Source of the DNA: Loktanella sp. PT4BL
Lineage (GTDB): Bacteria; Pseudomonadota; Alphaproteobacteria; Rhodobacterales; Rhodobacteraceae
Direction of reading: 5' to 3'
Assembly: GCF_003201935.1 (NCBI RefSeq)
Contig: NZ_QJJL01000001.1
Span: forward strand, 372,001-436,000
Length of the DNA stretch: 64,000 bases
A program made the translations under genes and the position numbers. Shown here piece by piece: positions 9,277 to 20,713 of this stretch (positions within the stretch are counted from its first letter, which is position 1; every line of letters begins with the position of its first letter). Below the pieces are notes generated by a model. That model had not been told where the DNA came from. It was given only the letters and a program-made list of their open reading frames with translations, and searched no databases.

Positions 9277-12174
9277 ATGGCATCTTACCAATCCCGGCGG
9301 CGCGACCCGCTTTTGGACAGCACCACGCAGGCCGCGATCGAGAAACGCAGCAAAGAGCTTTTGGGCATTGGCCTGATCTGTGTCGGTCTGCTGATTGCCG
9401 TGATGGTGGGCAGCTATTCTCCGGATGATCCAAGCTGGATTTCTGCAACGGATGCACCCGTGCAAAACTGGCTTGGCCATTTTGGTGCGTCGGTGGCTGC
9501 ACCGCTGATGATGGTGATCGGTCTGGGCACTTGGGTCATGCCTGTGATCTTGCTGACATGGGGTCTGCGTTTTGTTCTGCATCACGGCCAGGAACGCGCC
9601 ATTGGCCGCGTGATCTTTGCACCGGTTGCGATTGTGCTGGCCTCGGTGCATGCCGCAACGCTGACGCCGGGTGTGGATTGGCCTGCCAACTTTGGTCTGG
9701 GCGGTCTTTTCGGCGATACCGTTCTGGGTGTTATTCTGACGATCGTGCCCTTTGGTGCGATCTTCGGCGTGAAACTTCTGTCGTTCCTGACCGGTGTGGC
9801 GCTGCTCGCGCTCATGGCGTTTGTGCTTGGATTTACGCGCCCCGAATTGAAAACCGGTGGGCGCTTTGCCTTTCTGGGCACGGTGATGCTTTATGCGATG
9901 GTGCTGCGTGCCCTTGGCAAAGGGGCGGCACTTTCCGCACAGGCCGCACAAGGCATGACCGCGACCGTACAAGCGCGTCGCGAACAAATGCATGAAATCC
10001 GCGCGGCCCGCGCGCAGGAACCTGCCTTGGACGATCCCTTCTCGGTGCCCCCACTGGCCGACGATGCGCGCGCGCGCGCCGCAGCCGTTGTGCGCGCGAA
10101 CCCCGTCATGCCCACATCACAGCCACCTGTGACGGTACCAAAAATGCCACCGGCACCACCGCTTGCTGCTCCGGCCCGTGCCACTGCGCCAGAGCCGCAG
10201 GGTGGTTTCCTGTCCGGTCTGTTGAAACGCAATGACCCGATGCCGGAACCTGAATTGGTGACGCGGGAACCTGTTGCGCACGGTGTGCCTGCCGCAGGCG
10301 GTGCTGACCGTGTGAGTGCGCGCATCGCTGATGCGATCAAGAACCGTGCCGTGCCGCCATCCCCGACGGGTGTCCGGATCGAGCCTTCGCTGACCGCAGG
10401 GCGGGGGCCGCAGCCACTGGTCTTTACACCGCCGCAAGAAGAAGCCCTGTTGGAAAGTGATGATGATCTGGTGCTGGACCGTGCGGATGATACGGAACGG
10501 ATGGCCGCGCCGCATATGCCAATTCCAGAGGTGCGCGTGCCCACACCGCCCGCGCCAGAGCCACGCAGCGTTGTTCAGCACCCGCCCAAGCGCCCGCCGC
10601 AACCCTCGCGTCAGGCACAGGCCGAAGCGCAACCTGCACTGAAGTTTGACGATAAATATGCGACCTATGAGCATCCGCCGCTGGGTCTGTTGACAAACCC
10701 GATCGAAATCCAGCGCCATCACCTGAGCGATGAAGCCTTGGAGGAAAACGCACGTATGCTGGAAAGCGTGCTGGATGATTATGGCGTGAAGGGTGAAATC
10801 GTCTCGGTCCGTCCCGGTCCTGTTGTGACCATGTACGAGCTTGAGCCTGCGCCGGGTCTGAAGGCCAGCCGCGTCATTGGTCTGTCCGATGATATCGCGC
10901 GCTCTATGTCTGCCCTCTCTGCCCGTGTTTCCACCGTGCCAGGCCGGTCGGTGATCGGGATCGAACTGCCCAACGAGAACCGCGAAAAGGTGGTGCTACG
11001 TGAAATCCTGTCGCACCGTGATTTCGGGGACGGCAACCAGAAACTGCCGCTGGCGCTGGGCAAGGATATTGGCGGTGAGCCGATTATCGCAAACCTTGCC
11101 AAGATGCCTCACCTGCTGATTGCCGGTACAACGGGTTCGGGGAAATCGGTGGCGATCAACACGATGATCCTGTCGTTGCTCTACAAGCTGAGCCCCGAAG
11201 AATGCCGGATGATCATGATTGATCCCAAGATGCTCGAACTCAGCGTCTATGACGGCATCCCGCATCTGCTCTCACCTGTTGTGACCGACCCCAAAAAGGC
11301 GGTGGTTGCCCTGAAATGGGTCGTGGGCGAGATGGAAGAACGCTATCGCAAGATGTCCAAGATGGGTGTGCGCAACATTGATGGTTTCAATGGCCGCGTG
11401 AAGGACGCGCTGGCTAAGGGTGAAATGTTCAGCCGCACGGTGCAGACCGGATTTGACGATGAAACCGGCGATCCGATTTTCGAGACCGAGGAATTCCAGC
11501 CCGAAGTGCTGCCTTACATCGTTGTGATCGTGGACGAGATGGCCGATCTGATGATGGTCGCCGGTAAAGAGATCGAAGCCTGCATCCAGCGTCTGGCACA
11601 GATGGCGCGCGCCTCGGGTATTCACCTGATCATGGCGACACAGCGTCCGTCGGTCGATGTGATCACCGGTACGATCAAGGCGAACTTCCCGACGCGGATT
11701 TCCTTCCAAGTGACCTCGAAAATCGACAGCCGCACGATTTTGGGTGAAATGGGAGCAGAGCAGCTCTTGGGCATGGGTGACATGCTTTATATGGCGGGCG
11801 GATCGAAAATCACCCGCGTGCATGGCCCCTTCGTGAGCGACGAGGAAGTCGAAGAGATCGTGAACCACCTTAAAGGCTTTGGCCCGCCCGAGTATATGTC
11901 AGGTGTTGTTGATGGCCCGTCTGATGATCAGGAAAGCAGCATTGATCTGGTGCTGGGTCTTGGTGACGGATCGGACAGCGAGAACGCGCTTTATGACACG
12001 GCGGTGGCGATTGTGATCAAGGACCGCAAATGCTCGACCTCTTATATCCAGCGCAAACTGGCGATCGGCTATAACAAGGCGGCGCGTCTGGTGGAGCAGA
12101 TGGAAGAGGAAGGCGTGGTCAGTTCCGCCAACCACGTCGGCAAACGCGAGATTCTTGTACCGGAACAGCACTAG
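9277..12174 (+). CDS. ftsK: DNA translocase FtsK
   Basis: A 965-residue septal DNA pump. Four hydrophobic segments fill the first 200 residues, followed by a long Pro/Ala/Glu-rich linker (about 250-460) and the hexameric motor. Walker A is GTTGSGKS (617-624), and Walker B ends in Asp753 of IVDEMAD. The C-terminal winged-helix gamma domain (about 905-965, [21 protein letters not shown]) reads chromosome polarity sequences and activates XerCD at dif. It clears and resolves chromosomes at the closing septum. Length is in the normal range for alphaproteobacterial FtsK. A hairpin with a T-rich tail follows. Confidence 0.97.
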   Translation: MASYQSRRRDPLLDSTTQAAIEKRSKELLGIGLICVGLLIAVMVGSYSPDDPSWISATDAPVQNWLGHFGASVAAPLMMVIGLGTWVMPVILLTWGLRFVLHHGQERAIGRVIFAPVAIVLASVHAATLTPGVDWPANFGLGGLFGDTVLGVILTIVPFGAIFGVKLLSFLTGVALLALMAFVLGFTRPELKTGGRFAFLGTVMLYAMVLRALGKGAALSAQAAQGMTATVQARREQMHEIRAARAQEPALDDPFSVPPLADDARARAAAVVRANPVMPTSQPPVTVPKMPPAPPLAAPARATAPEPQGGFLSGLLKRNDPMPEPELVTREPVAHGVPAAGGADRVSARIADAIKNRAVPPSPTGVRIEPSLTAGRGPQPLVFTPPQEEALLESDDDLVLDRADDTERMAAPHMPIPEVRVPTPPAPEPRSVVQHPPKRPPQPSRQAQAEAQPALKFDDKYATYEHPPLGLLTNPIEIQRHHLSDEALEENARMLESVLDDYGVKGEIVSVRPGPVVTMYELEPAPGLKASRVIGLSDDIARSMSALSARVSTVPGRSVIGIELPNENREKVVLREILSHRDFGDGNQKLPLALGKDIGGEPIIANLAKMPHLLIAGTTGSGKSVAINTMILSLLYKLSPEECRMIMIDPKMLELSVYDGIPHLLSPVVTDPKKAVVALKWVVGEMEERYRKMSKMGVRNIDGFNGRVKDALAKGEMFSRTVQTGFDDETGDPIFETEEFQPEVLPYIVVIVDEMADLMMVAGKEIEACIQRLAQMARASGIHLIMATQRPSVDVITGTIKANFPTRISFQVTSKIDSRTILGEMGAEQLLGMGDMLYMAGGSKITRVHGPFVSDEEVEEIVNHLKGFGPPEYMSGVVDGPSDDQESSIDLVLGLGDGSDSENALYDTAVAIVIKDRKCSTSYIQRKLAIGYNKAARLVEQMEEEGVVSSANHVGKREILVPEQH

Positions 12175-12181
12175 CATTTAT

Positions 12182-12221
12182 CCAAGGCAGTGGCCGGCCC
12201 GCTGCCTTGGTATTTCCTTTT
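12182..12221 (+). terminator. Probable terminator after ftsK
   Basis: CCAAGGCAG (12182-12190) pairs with CTGCCTTGG (12202-12210), giving a perfect 9-bp stem, followed by a T-rich tract. It begins 8 bases after the ftsK stop codon. Confidence 0.65.
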
Positions 12222-12293
12222 ATGCGTGACCCAGATCAAGGAGTGCGCCGCTGCGCTCTGATAGGCTCGGGCGAGCAACAAAAGGAAAATCCT

Positions 12294-12701
12294 ATGTACA
12301 AGAAGATCCTTGTTCCCGTCTCGTTCGAAGCGGACCGCAACGCGCAGGGGGCGATGGAAATCGCCAAGGCTCTGTGCGGAGAGGGCGGCGCAATCACCTG
12401 TCTGCATGTCATCGAGCAGCTTCCGCAATATGCGACGCAGTACCTTCCTCCGGGCCATCTGGAGGGAGCGAAGGCCGAGATGGTCGAGACCCTCAAGTCT
12501 TTGGTGGCGGATGTCGACAACGCGACCGCAGTTGTTGTGGATGGGCATGCATCCCGCACCATCCTGGATTTTGCTGAAAAGAACGCTGTTGATCTCATTA
12601 TCATCGCCAGCCATCAGCCGGGCATGCAGGACTATTTGCTGGGGTCGACTGCGGCCAAAGTTGTGCGCCACGCAAAATGTGCGGTGCACGTGCTGCGATA
12701 A
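12294..12701 (+). CDS. Universal stress protein, UspA family
   Basis: A 135-residue single Usp domain. It opens with the typical KKILVPVSFE strand, and its C-terminal LLGSTAAKVVRHAKCAVHVLR matches the phosphate-binding and final strand of ATP-binding UspA proteins. It probably binds ATP in the cytoplasm and is induced by starvation or stress. The start at 12294 follows AAAGGAAAA; the longer frame from 12207 would begin inside the ftsK terminator. It is probably monocistronic, since the next gene begins 38 bases later but differs in function. Confidence 0.9.
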   Translation: MYKKILVPVSFEADRNAQGAMEIAKALCGEGGAITCLHVIEQLPQYATQYLPPGHLEGAKAEMVETLKSLVADVDNATAVVVDGHASRTILDFAEKNAVDLIIIASHQPGMQDYLLGSTAAKVVRHAKCAVHVLR

Positions 12702-12739
12702 CGCTGGTCAGGTTTCAAACGCGCTGATACGCCAGCACC

Positions 12740-13642
12740 ATGCTGGTGGTGTCAGACAATATTCGCGGCGCGCTTCTGATGATGGGAGCGATGTGCGCTT
12801 ATACGCTCAACGATGCTTTCATGAAGTCGTTGGCGGATGAAATTCCGTTGTTTCAGGCCATCTTCATCCGCGGGTTGGGGGCGATCGTATTCCTTGTCTT
12901 TATGTGCAAGGTGCTGGGGCAGCTTCGCTATACATTCCCCGCGCGGGATTGGGGCCTTGTGATCCTGCGGACCGTGGGCGAGATCGGCGGCACCTATTTT
13001 TTTCTGACCGCGCTTTTCAACATGCCCATCGCAAATGTCAGCGCGATTTTGCAGGTCCTACCGCTCTCGGTTGCTTTGGCGGCGGCGCTTTTTTTGCGCG
13101 AGCCTTTGGGCTGGCGCAGGCTTTCGGCCATTATCGTCGGTTTTTGCGGTGTTCTTTTGATTATCCAGCCGGGTGGCGCGGATTTCAGCGCTTACAGCCT
13201 TTATGCCCTCGCGGCGGTGGCCTGTGTTACATTGCGTGATATCGCGGTGCGCAGGATGTCACGTAATGTGCCTTCCGTCTTCGTCGCCCTTGTCGCGGCG
13301 GTCGGTGTGACGGGGCTTGGCGGCGTTGGCTCTCTCTTTGTGGAATGGCAGCCCTTTACCACGCTCTCTGGCTTGCAGCTGGCGGGCGCGACAGGTTTCC
13401 TGATCTTCGGGTATATCGCCTCGGTCAGTGCCATGCGGTTCGGGGATATCGCGTTTGTTGCGCCGTTCCGGTACACCAGCCTTCTGGTGGCGCTCGTCCT
13501 CGGGGTGCTTGTGTTCGGCGAATGGCCCAATGCGCTGGCGCTGACGGGCGGTGTCGTTGTTGTCGCGACGGGGCTTTTTACGCTTTACCGCGAAACCAAG
13601 CTGCGGATCCGGAACCGGATGGTTCCGGACCGGATCAGATAG
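12740..13642 (+). CDS. EamA-family (DMT) transporter
   Basis: A 300-residue inner-membrane protein with about ten hydrophobic segments arranged as two EamA repeats (about residues 8-140 and 152-290). Such proteins export amino acids, nucleosides or other metabolites by proton antiport; the substrate cannot be predicted. The start ATG sits inside a short palindrome (CCAGCA-CCA-TGCTGG), so initiation might be partly masked by structure. Its stop lies six bases from the convergent lipoprotein gene, leaving no room for a separate terminator. Confidence 0.88.
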   Translation: MLVVSDNIRGALLMMGAMCAYTLNDAFMKSLADEIPLFQAIFIRGLGAIVFLVFMCKVLGQLRYTFPARDWGLVILRTVGEIGGTYFFLTALFNMPIANVSAILQVLPLSVALAAALFLREPLGWRRLSAIIVGFCGVLLIIQPGGADFSAYSLYALAAVACVTLRDIAVRRMSRNVPSVFVALVAAVGVTGLGGVGSLFVEWQPFTTLSGLQLAGATGFLIFGYIASVSAMRFGDIAFVAPFRYTSLLVALVLGVLVFGEWPNALALTGGVVVVATGLFTLYRETKLRIRNRMVPDRIR

Positions 13643-13648
13643 GTTGCC

Positions 13649-14230
13649 CTAGTTCGCGGTGCCGAAGAACACGCCATTCACGTCCATGTTGAAATCGCCT
13701 GTCGCAAAGCCCGTCGCAGACCCAAAGACGGCGTCTCCTTCACTGAAATCATCGCGTACGGCACCGTCGAGTGTCAGTACCATCTGGCTTTCCACCGCGA
13801 ATCCGTCGTTATCAACACCCGAGATCTGACCGGATGCAAAGGCATCGAGGTCACCACTTGTTTCGGTGCCGGTTATGCCAAGGCTGCCGCCGAACCGTTG
13901 GTTGGGGGTGCCGTTCGGGTCAATCAGGTTGATATTGGTAACGCTGCCAGAAATATCACTGTCGCCGAAATCGACCAGCATTGTCATATCGCCCAGAATG
14001 CTGCCCTGCGCGTCCCCCGTAACATCAGCCCCGACGTGACCACGGTAGGTGACACCGCCTGATGGCAGGTCGGACAGGGGGGTGAATGGCAGATCGGCGA
14101 TACGCTCTGCCTCGAACATCGCGATATCGACATCGCGGGCCGAGACGGTTGGGTCAGTGGGCGCGACGGTTGTCGCCGCGCAGGCGGCGAGGGTGGCAAG
14201 CGTCATAAGACTGAGTGTGATCCGTGTCAT
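13649..14230 (-). CDS. Outer-membrane lipoprotein with transferrin-binding-protein-like beta domain
   Basis: A 193-residue lipoprotein. The signal segment MTRITLSLMTLATLAACA ends in a lipobox (LAAC), so Cys17 should be lipidated. The remainder is rich in Gly, Asp and Thr with alternating strands (YRGHVGADV, GSILGDMTMLVDFG, GSVTNINL) that resemble the small beta-barrel of TbpB-like solute-binding lipoproteins. The start at 14230 follows GGAG; the longer frame to 14302 would place extra residues ahead of the signal. The ligand is unknown. Confidence 0.7.
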   Translation of the reverse strand: MTRITLSLMTLATLAACAATTVAPTDPTVSARDVDIAMFEAERIADLPFTPLSDLPSGGVTYRGHVGADVTGDAQGSILGDMTMLVDFGDSDISGSVTNINLIDPNGTPNQRFGGSLGITGTETSGDLDAFASGQISGVDNDGFAVESQMVLTLDGAVRDDFSEGDAVFGSATGFATGDFNMDVNGVFFGTAN

Positions 14231-14400
14231 GTGAGGGTCTCCTACAAAGGGGGCTTGTACTGGACGGCACGACAGGCGCGCCTTGGAGCATGACTTGGAC
14301 AAGGTGTGATCTGCTAGGCAATAAAGCCCGCATGATATGCGATAGCAGGGGCGAAATTGCAGGCATGCGACACAGAAGTCGCGTGGCTGTCGTGGCGCTG

Positions 14401-14429
14401 TTGACAGGCCAAGAGACTCCCCCTATACG
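14401..14429 (+). promoter_or_regulatory. rpsL (str operon) promoter
   Basis: TTGACA (14401-14406), a 17-base spacer, and TATACG (14424-14429). The start should lie near 14435. A 5-6 bp G-rich hairpin with a CAAT loop (14444-14459) follows, and a CGAACC/GGTTCG stem lies at 14536-14556 in the roughly 210-base leader. Confidence 0.75.
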
Positions 14430-14648
14430 CCGCTCATCCGGGCTGGGGGCAATCCTCCGTCGTTCCGATATCATACCACGTAGTGGCCAAGAACCGAGCG
14501 CTTTTATAGCTTTGTTCCTCTGGAGCTCACCGCACCGAACCTCCGGTAAGGGTTCGACTGCGGAATTTTTGTGCTTTCCGAAGTGAAAGCATGTTTTGAA
14601 ACCCGCGTTTGCCGGACGCAAAATGTGAATAGATGGGAACATCAAACG

Positions 14649-15595
<947 letters not shown>

Positions 15596-15610
15596 GAGGA
15601 TAGTACCACA

Positions 15611-17728
15611 ATGGCACGCGATTACCCCCTCGAACTTTACCGTAACTTCGGGATCATGGCGCACATCGACGCAGGTAAGACCACCTGTTCCGAGCGCATC
15701 CTGTATTACACCGGTAAATCACACAACATCGGCGAAGTGCACGATGGCGCCGCCACAATGGACTGGATGGAGCAAGAGCAGGAACGTGGCATCACGATCA
15801 CCTCTGCTGCGACAACCACGTTCTGGGAGCGCACAGAAAACGGCGTTGAGCCTGACAGCCCCAAGCACCGCCTGAACATCATCGACACCCCCGGCCACGT
15901 TGACTTCACCATCGAAGTCGAGCGTTCTTTGGCCGTGCTTGATGGTGCGGTTTGTGTTCTTGACGCCAACGCCGGTGTTGAGCCGCAGACAGAAACCGTT
16001 TGGCGTCAGGCTGACCGCTACAAAGTTCCGCGCATGGTTTTCGTCAACAAGATGGACAAGATCGGCGCCGACTTCTTCAACTGCGTGCGCATGATCGAAG
16101 ACCGTACCGGTGCAAAAGCTGTGCCCGTCGGTATTCCAATCGGTGCCGAGAACGATCTCGAAGGCCTGATCGACCTTGTCACCATGGAAGAGTGGCTTTG
16201 GCAGGGTGAAGACTTGGGCGCGTCCTGGGTCAAGGCTCCGATCCGCGACAGCCTCAAGGACATGGCTGACGAGTGGCGTGGCAAGATGATCGAAGCCGCC
16301 GTCGAAATGGACGACGACGCGATGATGGAATACCTCGAAGGCAACGAGCCTGACGTGCCAACACTGCGCAAGCTGCTCCGCAAGGGTACGCTGGCGATGG
16401 CATTCGTTCCTGTGCTGGGTGGTTCTGCCTTCAAGAACAAAGGTGTCCAGCCTCTGCTGAACGCAGTTGTCGATTATCTGCCAAGCCCGATGGATGTCGT
16501 TGACTACATGGGCTTCAAACCCGGCGACGAGACAGAGACACGCAACATCCCGCGTCGTGCGGATGACAACATGGCGTTCTCCGGTCTGGCGTTCAAAATC
16601 ATGAACGACCCGTTTGTGGGCTCTTTGACGTTTACACGGATCTATTCCGGTAAGCTGATGAAGGGTGACACCATGCTCAACTCTACCAAGGGTAACAAAG
16701 AGCGTGTTGGCCGTATGATGATGATGCACTCCAACAACCGCGAAGAGATCAGCGAAGCCTGGGCAGGTGACATTATCGCACTGGGTGGTCTGAAGAACAC
16801 AACAACCGGTGATACACTTTGTGATGCAGCCGATCCTGTTGTTCTCGAAACAATGACCTTCCCCGATCCGGTGATCGAGATTGCGGTCGAGCCCAAAACA
16901 AAGGCCGACCAGGAAAAGATGGGTATCGCTCTGGCGCGTCTGGCAGCAGAAGATCCATCCTTCCGTGTCGAAACCGATCTGGAATCCGGTCAGACCATCA
17001 TGAAGGGCATGGGCGAATTGCACCTCGACATTCTTGTCGACCGCATGAAGCGCGAATTCAAAGTCGAAGCGAACATCGGTGCGCCACAAGTGGCCTACCG
17101 TGAGACCATCGGCCACGAAGTCGAGCACACCTATACGCACAAGAAGCAGTCTGGTGGTTCCGGTCAGTACGCTGAAGTGAAGATGATCATCTCTCCGACA
17201 GAGCCCGGCGAAGGCTACTCTTTCGAGAGCCGCATCGTCGGTGGTGCTGTTCCAAAGGAATACATCCCCGGTGTTGAAAAAGGCATCCTGTCTGTCATGG
17301 ATAACGGCCCGCTGGCCGGCTTCCCTGTGATCGACTTCAAGGTGGCTTTGATCGACGGTAAGTTCCACGACGTTGACTCCTCCATCATGGCGTTCGAAAT
17401 CGCGGCCCGTATGTGTATGCGTGAAGGCATGCGCAAAGCCGGTGCGAAACTGCTCGAACCGATCATGAAGGTCGAGGTGGTAACGCCCGAGGAGTACACT
17501 GGCGGGATCATCGGTGACCTGACATCACGCCGCGGCATGGTGCAGGGTCAGGACACACGCGGCAACGCGATTGTCATCGACGCGATGGTGCCTCTGGCGA
17601 ATATGTTCGGCTACATCAACACACTGCGTTCCATGTCTTCGGGCCGCGCGCAGTTTACGATGCAGTTTGACCACTACGATCCAGTGCCGAGCAACATCTC
17701 TGAAGAGATCCAGGCAAAATACGCTTAA
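15611..17728 (+). CDS. fusA: Elongation factor G
   Basis: A 705-residue translocation GTPase. G1 is [10 protein letters not shown]3 is DTPGH ([10 protein letters not shown]) and G4 is NKMD. Domains II-V follow in the usual order, with the domain IV loop near GQYAEVK and [18 protein letters not shown]. It moves tRNA-mRNA through the ribosome and, with ribosome recycling factor, splits subunits. It lies 15 bases behind rpsG and ahead of tuf, the normal str-operon arrangement. Confidence 0.98.
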   Translation: MARDYPLELYRNFGIMAHIDAGKTTCSERILYYTGKSHNIGEVHDGAATMDWMEQEQERGITITSAATTTFWERTENGVEPDSPKHRLNIIDTPGHVDFTIEVERSLAVLDGAVCVLDANAGVEPQTETVWRQADRYKVPRMVFVNKMDKIGADFFNCVRMIEDRTGAKAVPVGIPIGAENDLEGLIDLVTMEEWLWQGEDLGASWVKAPIRDSLKDMADEWRGKMIEAAVEMDDDAMMEYLEGNEPDVPTLRKLLRKGTLAMAFVPVLGGSAFKNKGVQPLLNAVVDYLPSPMDVVDYMGFKPGDETETRNIPRRADDNMAFSGLAFKIMNDPFVGSLTFTRIYSGKLMKGDTMLNSTKGNKERVGRMMMMHSNNREEISEAWAGDIIALGGLKNTTTGDTLCDAADPVVLETMTFPDPVIEIAVEPKTKADQEKMGIALARLAAEDPSFRVETDLESGQTIMKGMGELHLDILVDRMKREFKVEANIGAPQVAYRETIGHEVEHTYTHKKQSGGSGQYAEVKMIISPTEPGEGYSFESRIVGGAVPKEYIPGVEKGILSVMDNGPLAGFPVIDFKVALIDGKFHDVDSSIMAFEIAARMCMREGMRKAGAKLLEPIMKVEVVTPEEYTGGIIGDLTSRRGMVQGQDTRGNAIVIDAMVPLANMFGYINTLRSMSSGRAQFTMQFDHYDPVPSNISEEIQAKYA

Positions 17729-17735
17729 TCGGGAT

Positions 17736-17793
17736 GGCGGGGTGAACCCCGCCCTACCCACCACCCCGTAGGGCGGGGCCTGCCCCGCCGCCC
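17736..17793. repeat. Family B palindromic repeats between fusA and tuf
   Basis: Two short GC-rich palindromes stand side by side: GGCGGGGT-GAA-CCCCGCC-type at 17736-17753 and GGGCGGGG-CCT-GCCCCGCC-type at 17769-17793. They occupy most of the 91-base gap and belong to the same family as copies at 18998, 21694, 21932, 24695, 30326 and 31245. Confidence 0.75.
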
Positions 17794-17819
17794 AAACCTA
17801 AATTTGAAGGAGCCACACC

Positions 17820-18995
17820 ATGGCAAAGGCAAAGTTTGAACGTAATAAGCCGCACGTAAACATTGGCACAATCGGCCACGTTGACCACGGCAAGACCACC
17901 CTGACCGCTGCGATCACCAAGTATTTCGGTGACTTCAAAGCCTACGACCAGATTGACGGCGCGCCCGAAGAGAAGGCCCGTGGTATCACAATCTCGACCG
18001 CACACGTCGAGTACGAGACAGAGACACGCCACTACGCCCACGTCGACTGCCCCGGCCACGCTGACTATGTGAAGAACATGATCACCGGTGCCGCCCAGAT
18101 GGACGGCGCGATCCTGGTTGTGAACGCAGCCGACGGCCCGATGCCACAGACCCGCGAGCACATCCTGCTCGGCCGTCAGGTGGGTATCCCCTACATGGTC
18201 GTTTACATGAACAAGGTTGACCAGGTTGACGACGCAGAACTGCTCGAGCTGGTCGAGATGGAAATCCGTGAACTGCTGTCCTCTTACGAGTACCCCGGCG
18301 ACGACATTCCTGTGATCCCCGGTTCGGCTCTGGCCGCACTGGAAGAGCGCGATCCCGAGATCGGCGAAAGCTCGATCCGTGCCCTGATGGAAGCTGTCGA
18401 CACATATATCCCGACACCTGCCCGTGCGGTTGACCTGCCGTTCCTGATGCCGATCGAGGACGTGTTCTCGATTTCCGGCCGTGGTACTGTTGTGACCGGC
18501 CGTATCGAGCGTGGCGTGATCAACGTCGGCGACGAAATCAGCATCGTTGGTATCCGCGACACCACAAAGACGACCTGCACAGGCGTCGAGATGTTCCGCA
18601 AGCTCTTGGACCGTGGTGAAGCCGGCGACAACATCGGCGCACTGCTGCGCGGTGTGGACCGTGAAGGTGTTGAGCGTGGACAGGTTCTGTGTAAGCCGGG
18701 CTCTGTGAACCCGCACACAAAGTTCGAGGCAGAAGCCTATATTCTGACCAAGGAAGAGGGTGGCCGTCACACACCATTCTTCGCGAACTACCGTCCACAG
18801 TTCTACTTCCGGACCACTGACGTGACCGGCACAGTTGTTCTGCCCGAAGGCACCGAAATGGTGATGCCGGGCGACAACCTGAAGTTCAACGTCGAGCTGA
18901 TCGCACCGATCGCGATGGAAGACGGCCTGCGCTTTGCGATCCGCGAAGGCGGCCGCACCGTCGGCGCCGGTGTTGTATCGAAGATCGTCGAGTAA
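17820..18995 (+). CDS. tuf: Elongation factor Tu
   Basis: A 391-residue EF-Tu that delivers aminoacyl-tRNA to the ribosome as a GTP complex. G1 is [10 protein letters not shown]3 is DCPGH and G4 is NKVD, followed by the two beta-barrel domains. The start follows AAGGAG. Many relatives carry a second tuf gene elsewhere; only one is present here. A repeat and a terminator follow, closing the str operon. Confidence 0.98.
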   Translation: MAKAKFERNKPHVNIGTIGHVDHGKTTLTAAITKYFGDFKAYDQIDGAPEEKARGITISTAHVEYETETRHYAHVDCPGHADYVKNMITGAAQMDGAILVVNAADGPMPQTREHILLGRQVGIPYMVVYMNKVDQVDDAELLELVEMEIRELLSSYEYPGDDIPVIPGSALAALEERDPEIGESSIRALMEAVDTYIPTPARAVDLPFLMPIEDVFSISGRGTVVTGRIERGVINVGDEISIVGIRDTTKTTCTGVEMFRKLLDRGEAGDNIGALLRGVDREGVERGQVLCKPGSVNPHTKFEAEAYILTKEEGGRHTPFFANYRPQFYFRTTDVTGTVVLPEGTEMVMPGDNLKFNVELIAPIAMEDGLRFAIREGGRTVGAGVVSKIVE

Positions 18996-18997
18996 AC

Positions 18998-19020
18998 CGT
19001 AGGTCGGGGCCCGCCCCGAC
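18998..19020. repeat. Family B palindromic repeat after tuf
   Basis: GTAGGTCGGGG-CC-CGCCCCGAC-type palindrome directly behind the tuf stop codon and ahead of the terminator. Confidence 0.7.
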
Positions 19021-19040
19021 ACATCGGACAGAACAAACGA

Positions 19041-19068
19041 GAGGCCGCTCCACTTGGGGCGGCCTTTT
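19041..19068 (+). terminator. Terminator after tuf
   Basis: AGGCCGC pairs with GCGGCCT around a loop of about ten bases, followed by TTTTGT. It ends the str operon and makes the rpsJ operon dependent on its own promoter. Confidence 0.75.
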
Positions 19069-19384
19069 GTGTTGATTCATTAAGATGATCGCTAAGCGGA
19101 CATAGTTGCCGTCTTCGTTTCACCCCAAAGCACCCTTAAAGAACAACCGGCCGGCGCAGTCCGGCCATCGCCCGACCTCCCCCATGAGGGCGATTTTGTA
19201 ACCCTTTCAGAGGTAACTCACCTTGCTTTTTTGCACGACCCCGGCCCCTGACGCCGCAAAGCCCTCCAGGTCGGACGATGGCCGGATTGCACCTCGGGCA
19301 GCAGATTGGGTTCTTAATAGACATTGGCCCAATATTTGCCGAACACGCACCGCGTCAGTTCTTGATCAATCGACGCAAACCCCC

Positions 19385-19413
19385 TTTACACACCCCCCGA
19401 CTCCCCCTATACG
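19385..19413 (+). promoter_or_regulatory. rpsJ (S10 operon) promoter
   Basis: TTTACA (19385-19390), a 17-base C-rich spacer, and TATACG (19408-19413). The block CCCCCTATACGCC is identical to that at the rpsL promoter. The start is expected near 19419-19420. Confidence 0.75.
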
Positions 19414-19418
19414 CCCGC

Positions 19419-19464
19419 TATCCAACAGGGGTGCGCTTTGCGTGCCCTTTATATATTGGACATA
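19419..19464 (+). promoter_or_regulatory. 5'-terminal hairpin of the rpsJ leader
   Basis: An inner 10-bp stem (19427-19436 with 19440-19449, three wobble pairs, TTT loop) is enclosed by TATCCAA (19419-19425) pairing with TTGGA (19456-19460) and flanking bases. It begins at the predicted transcription start. In E. coli the S10 leader is the target of L4 feedback; a similar role here is only a hypothesis. Confidence 0.5.
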
Positions 19465-19537
19465 AAAGACGCGATGAGGGCTCTGGATGAGCCATGGTCC
19501 TCCTCTCCGATCTAGGCCCTAATCAAAGGGTGATGAC

Positions 19538-19849
19538 ATGGCAGCCAGCCAAAACATCCGTATTCGCCTGAAGGCGTTTGATTTCCGCGTCCTTGATGCA
19601 AGCACCGCAGAAATCGTCAGCACAGCAAAGCGCACTGGCGCGTCTGTGCGTGGACCGATCCCACTTCCAAACAAGATCGAAAAGTTCACAGTTCTGCGTG
19701 GCCCCCACGTTGACAAGAAATCCCGCGATCAGTTCGAGATCCGCACGCACAAGCGCCTTCTCGACATCATCGACCCAACACCACAGACCGTGGACGCGCT
19801 GATGAAGCTCGACCTGGCTGCCGGCGTTGACGTCCAGATTTCTGTATAA
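19538..19849 (+). CDS. rpsJ: 30S ribosomal protein S10 (NusE)
   Basis: A 103-residue S10. Besides its place in the 30S head it serves as NusE in antitermination complexes. Motifs IRIRLKAFD and [30 protein letters not shown] are diagnostic. It is the first gene of the S10 operon, and rplC follows after 12 bases. Confidence 0.98.
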   Translation: MAASQNIRIRLKAFDFRVLDASTAEIVSTAKRTGASVRGPIPLPNKIEKFTVLRGPHVDKKSRDQFEIRTHKRLLDIIDPTPQTVDALMKLDLAAGVDVQISV

Positions 19850-19861
19850 GGAGTAGATCAT

Positions 19862-20713
19862 ATGCTCCGTACAGGACTTATCGCAAAGAAAGTCGGCATG
19901 ACCCGACTGTTCATGGAAGACGGCAAGCAGATCCCTGTTACCGTTCTTGCATTGGAAAACCTGCAAGTTGTTGCTCAGCGTACTGCTGAGACCAATGGCT
20001 ATACAGCTGTCCAGCTGGGTGCAGGCAATGCCAAAGCCAAGCGCACATCCAAAGCGATGCGCGGCCACTTTGCTGCGGCCAAGGTAGAACCCAAGCGCAA
20101 GGTTGCCGAGTTCCGCGTTGCCCCCGAGAACATGATCAACGTCGGTGAAACACTGACGGCGAACCATTACTTCGAAGGTCAGTATGTTGACGTGTCCGGC
20201 ACATCTATCGGTAAAGGTTTTGCCGGTGCAATGAAGCGTCACAACTTTGGCGGTTTGCGCGCGACACACGGTGTGTCCGTGTCCCACCGTTCGCACGGCT
20301 CGACCGGTCAGTGTCAGGATCCGGGCAAGGTTTTCAAAGGCAAGAAGATGGCCGGCCACATGGGTTCTGCCCGCGTGACGACACAGAACTTGCAAGTTGT
20401 GAAAACCGATGCCGAGCGTGGCGTCATCATGGTCAAGGGCGCTGTTCCCGGTTCCAAAGGTGGCTGGGTCACAATCAAGGATGCGGTCAAAAAGCCGACA
20501 CCCGAGAACGTGATCTACCCTGCTGGCCTGCAGTCCATGGATGAAGAAGCCAAGCGTCTGGCTGAAGAAGCTGCTGCCGCCGCTGCTGCTGAAGAAGCTG
20601 CTGCCGCAAAGGCCGCTGCCGAGGCAGAACAGGCCGCGCTGGAAGCTGCTGAAGCAGAAGCTGCAAATGAAGCCCCGGCAGAAGATGCCGCACCAGAAGA
20701 AGGTGAGAAATAA
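19862..20713 (+). CDS. rplC: 50S ribosomal protein L3 with long Ala/Glu-rich tail
   Basis: A 283-residue L3, about 70 longer than the 209-residue E. coli protein. Residues 1-210 hold the full L3 fold, including [20 protein letters not shown] near the peptidyl-transferase loop, where the Gln methylated by PrmB in E. coli lies. Residues 225-283 are almost only Ala, Glu, Lys and Gln and should form an acidic helix and disordered tail. Such tails occur in related alphaproteobacteria. The stop overlaps the rplD start by one base (TAATG). Confidence 0.98.
   Translation: MLRTGLIAKKVGMTRLFMEDGKQIPVTVLALENLQVVAQRTAETNGYTAVQLGAGNAKAKRTSKAMRGHFAAAKVEPKRKVAEFRVAPENMINVGETLTANHYFEGQYVDVSGTSIGKGFAGAMKRHNFGGLRATHGVSVSHRSHGSTGQCQDPGKVFKGKKMAGHMGSARVTTQNLQVVKTDAERGVIMVKGAVPGSKGGWVTIKDAVKKPTPENVIYPAGLQSMDEEAKRLAEEAAAAAAAEEAAAAKAAAEAEQAALEAAEAEAANEAPAEDAAPEEGEK

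Larger units (their letters stand above)
19069..19537. other. Gap between tuf and rpsJ with large inverted repeat and leader
   Basis: This 470-base gap holds an inverted repeat with 19-base arms (19160-19178 and 19268-19286, one mismatch, 89-base spacing), the rpsJ promoter and its structured leader. No protein frame is convincing, and the forward frames at 19223 and 19278 run through the inverted repeat. The secE-nusG-rplK genes that follow tuf in some bacteria are absent. Confidence 0.6.

Noticed and set aside
15719..17368. 549-codon frame opposite fusA
   Set aside because: It is the mirror of EF-G coding sequence, which lacks reverse stops because of codon bias. It is rich in His, Cys and Val as expected for antisense frames.
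17754..19022. 422-codon frame opposite tuf
   Set aside because: Antisense shadow of EF-Tu with the same skewed composition.
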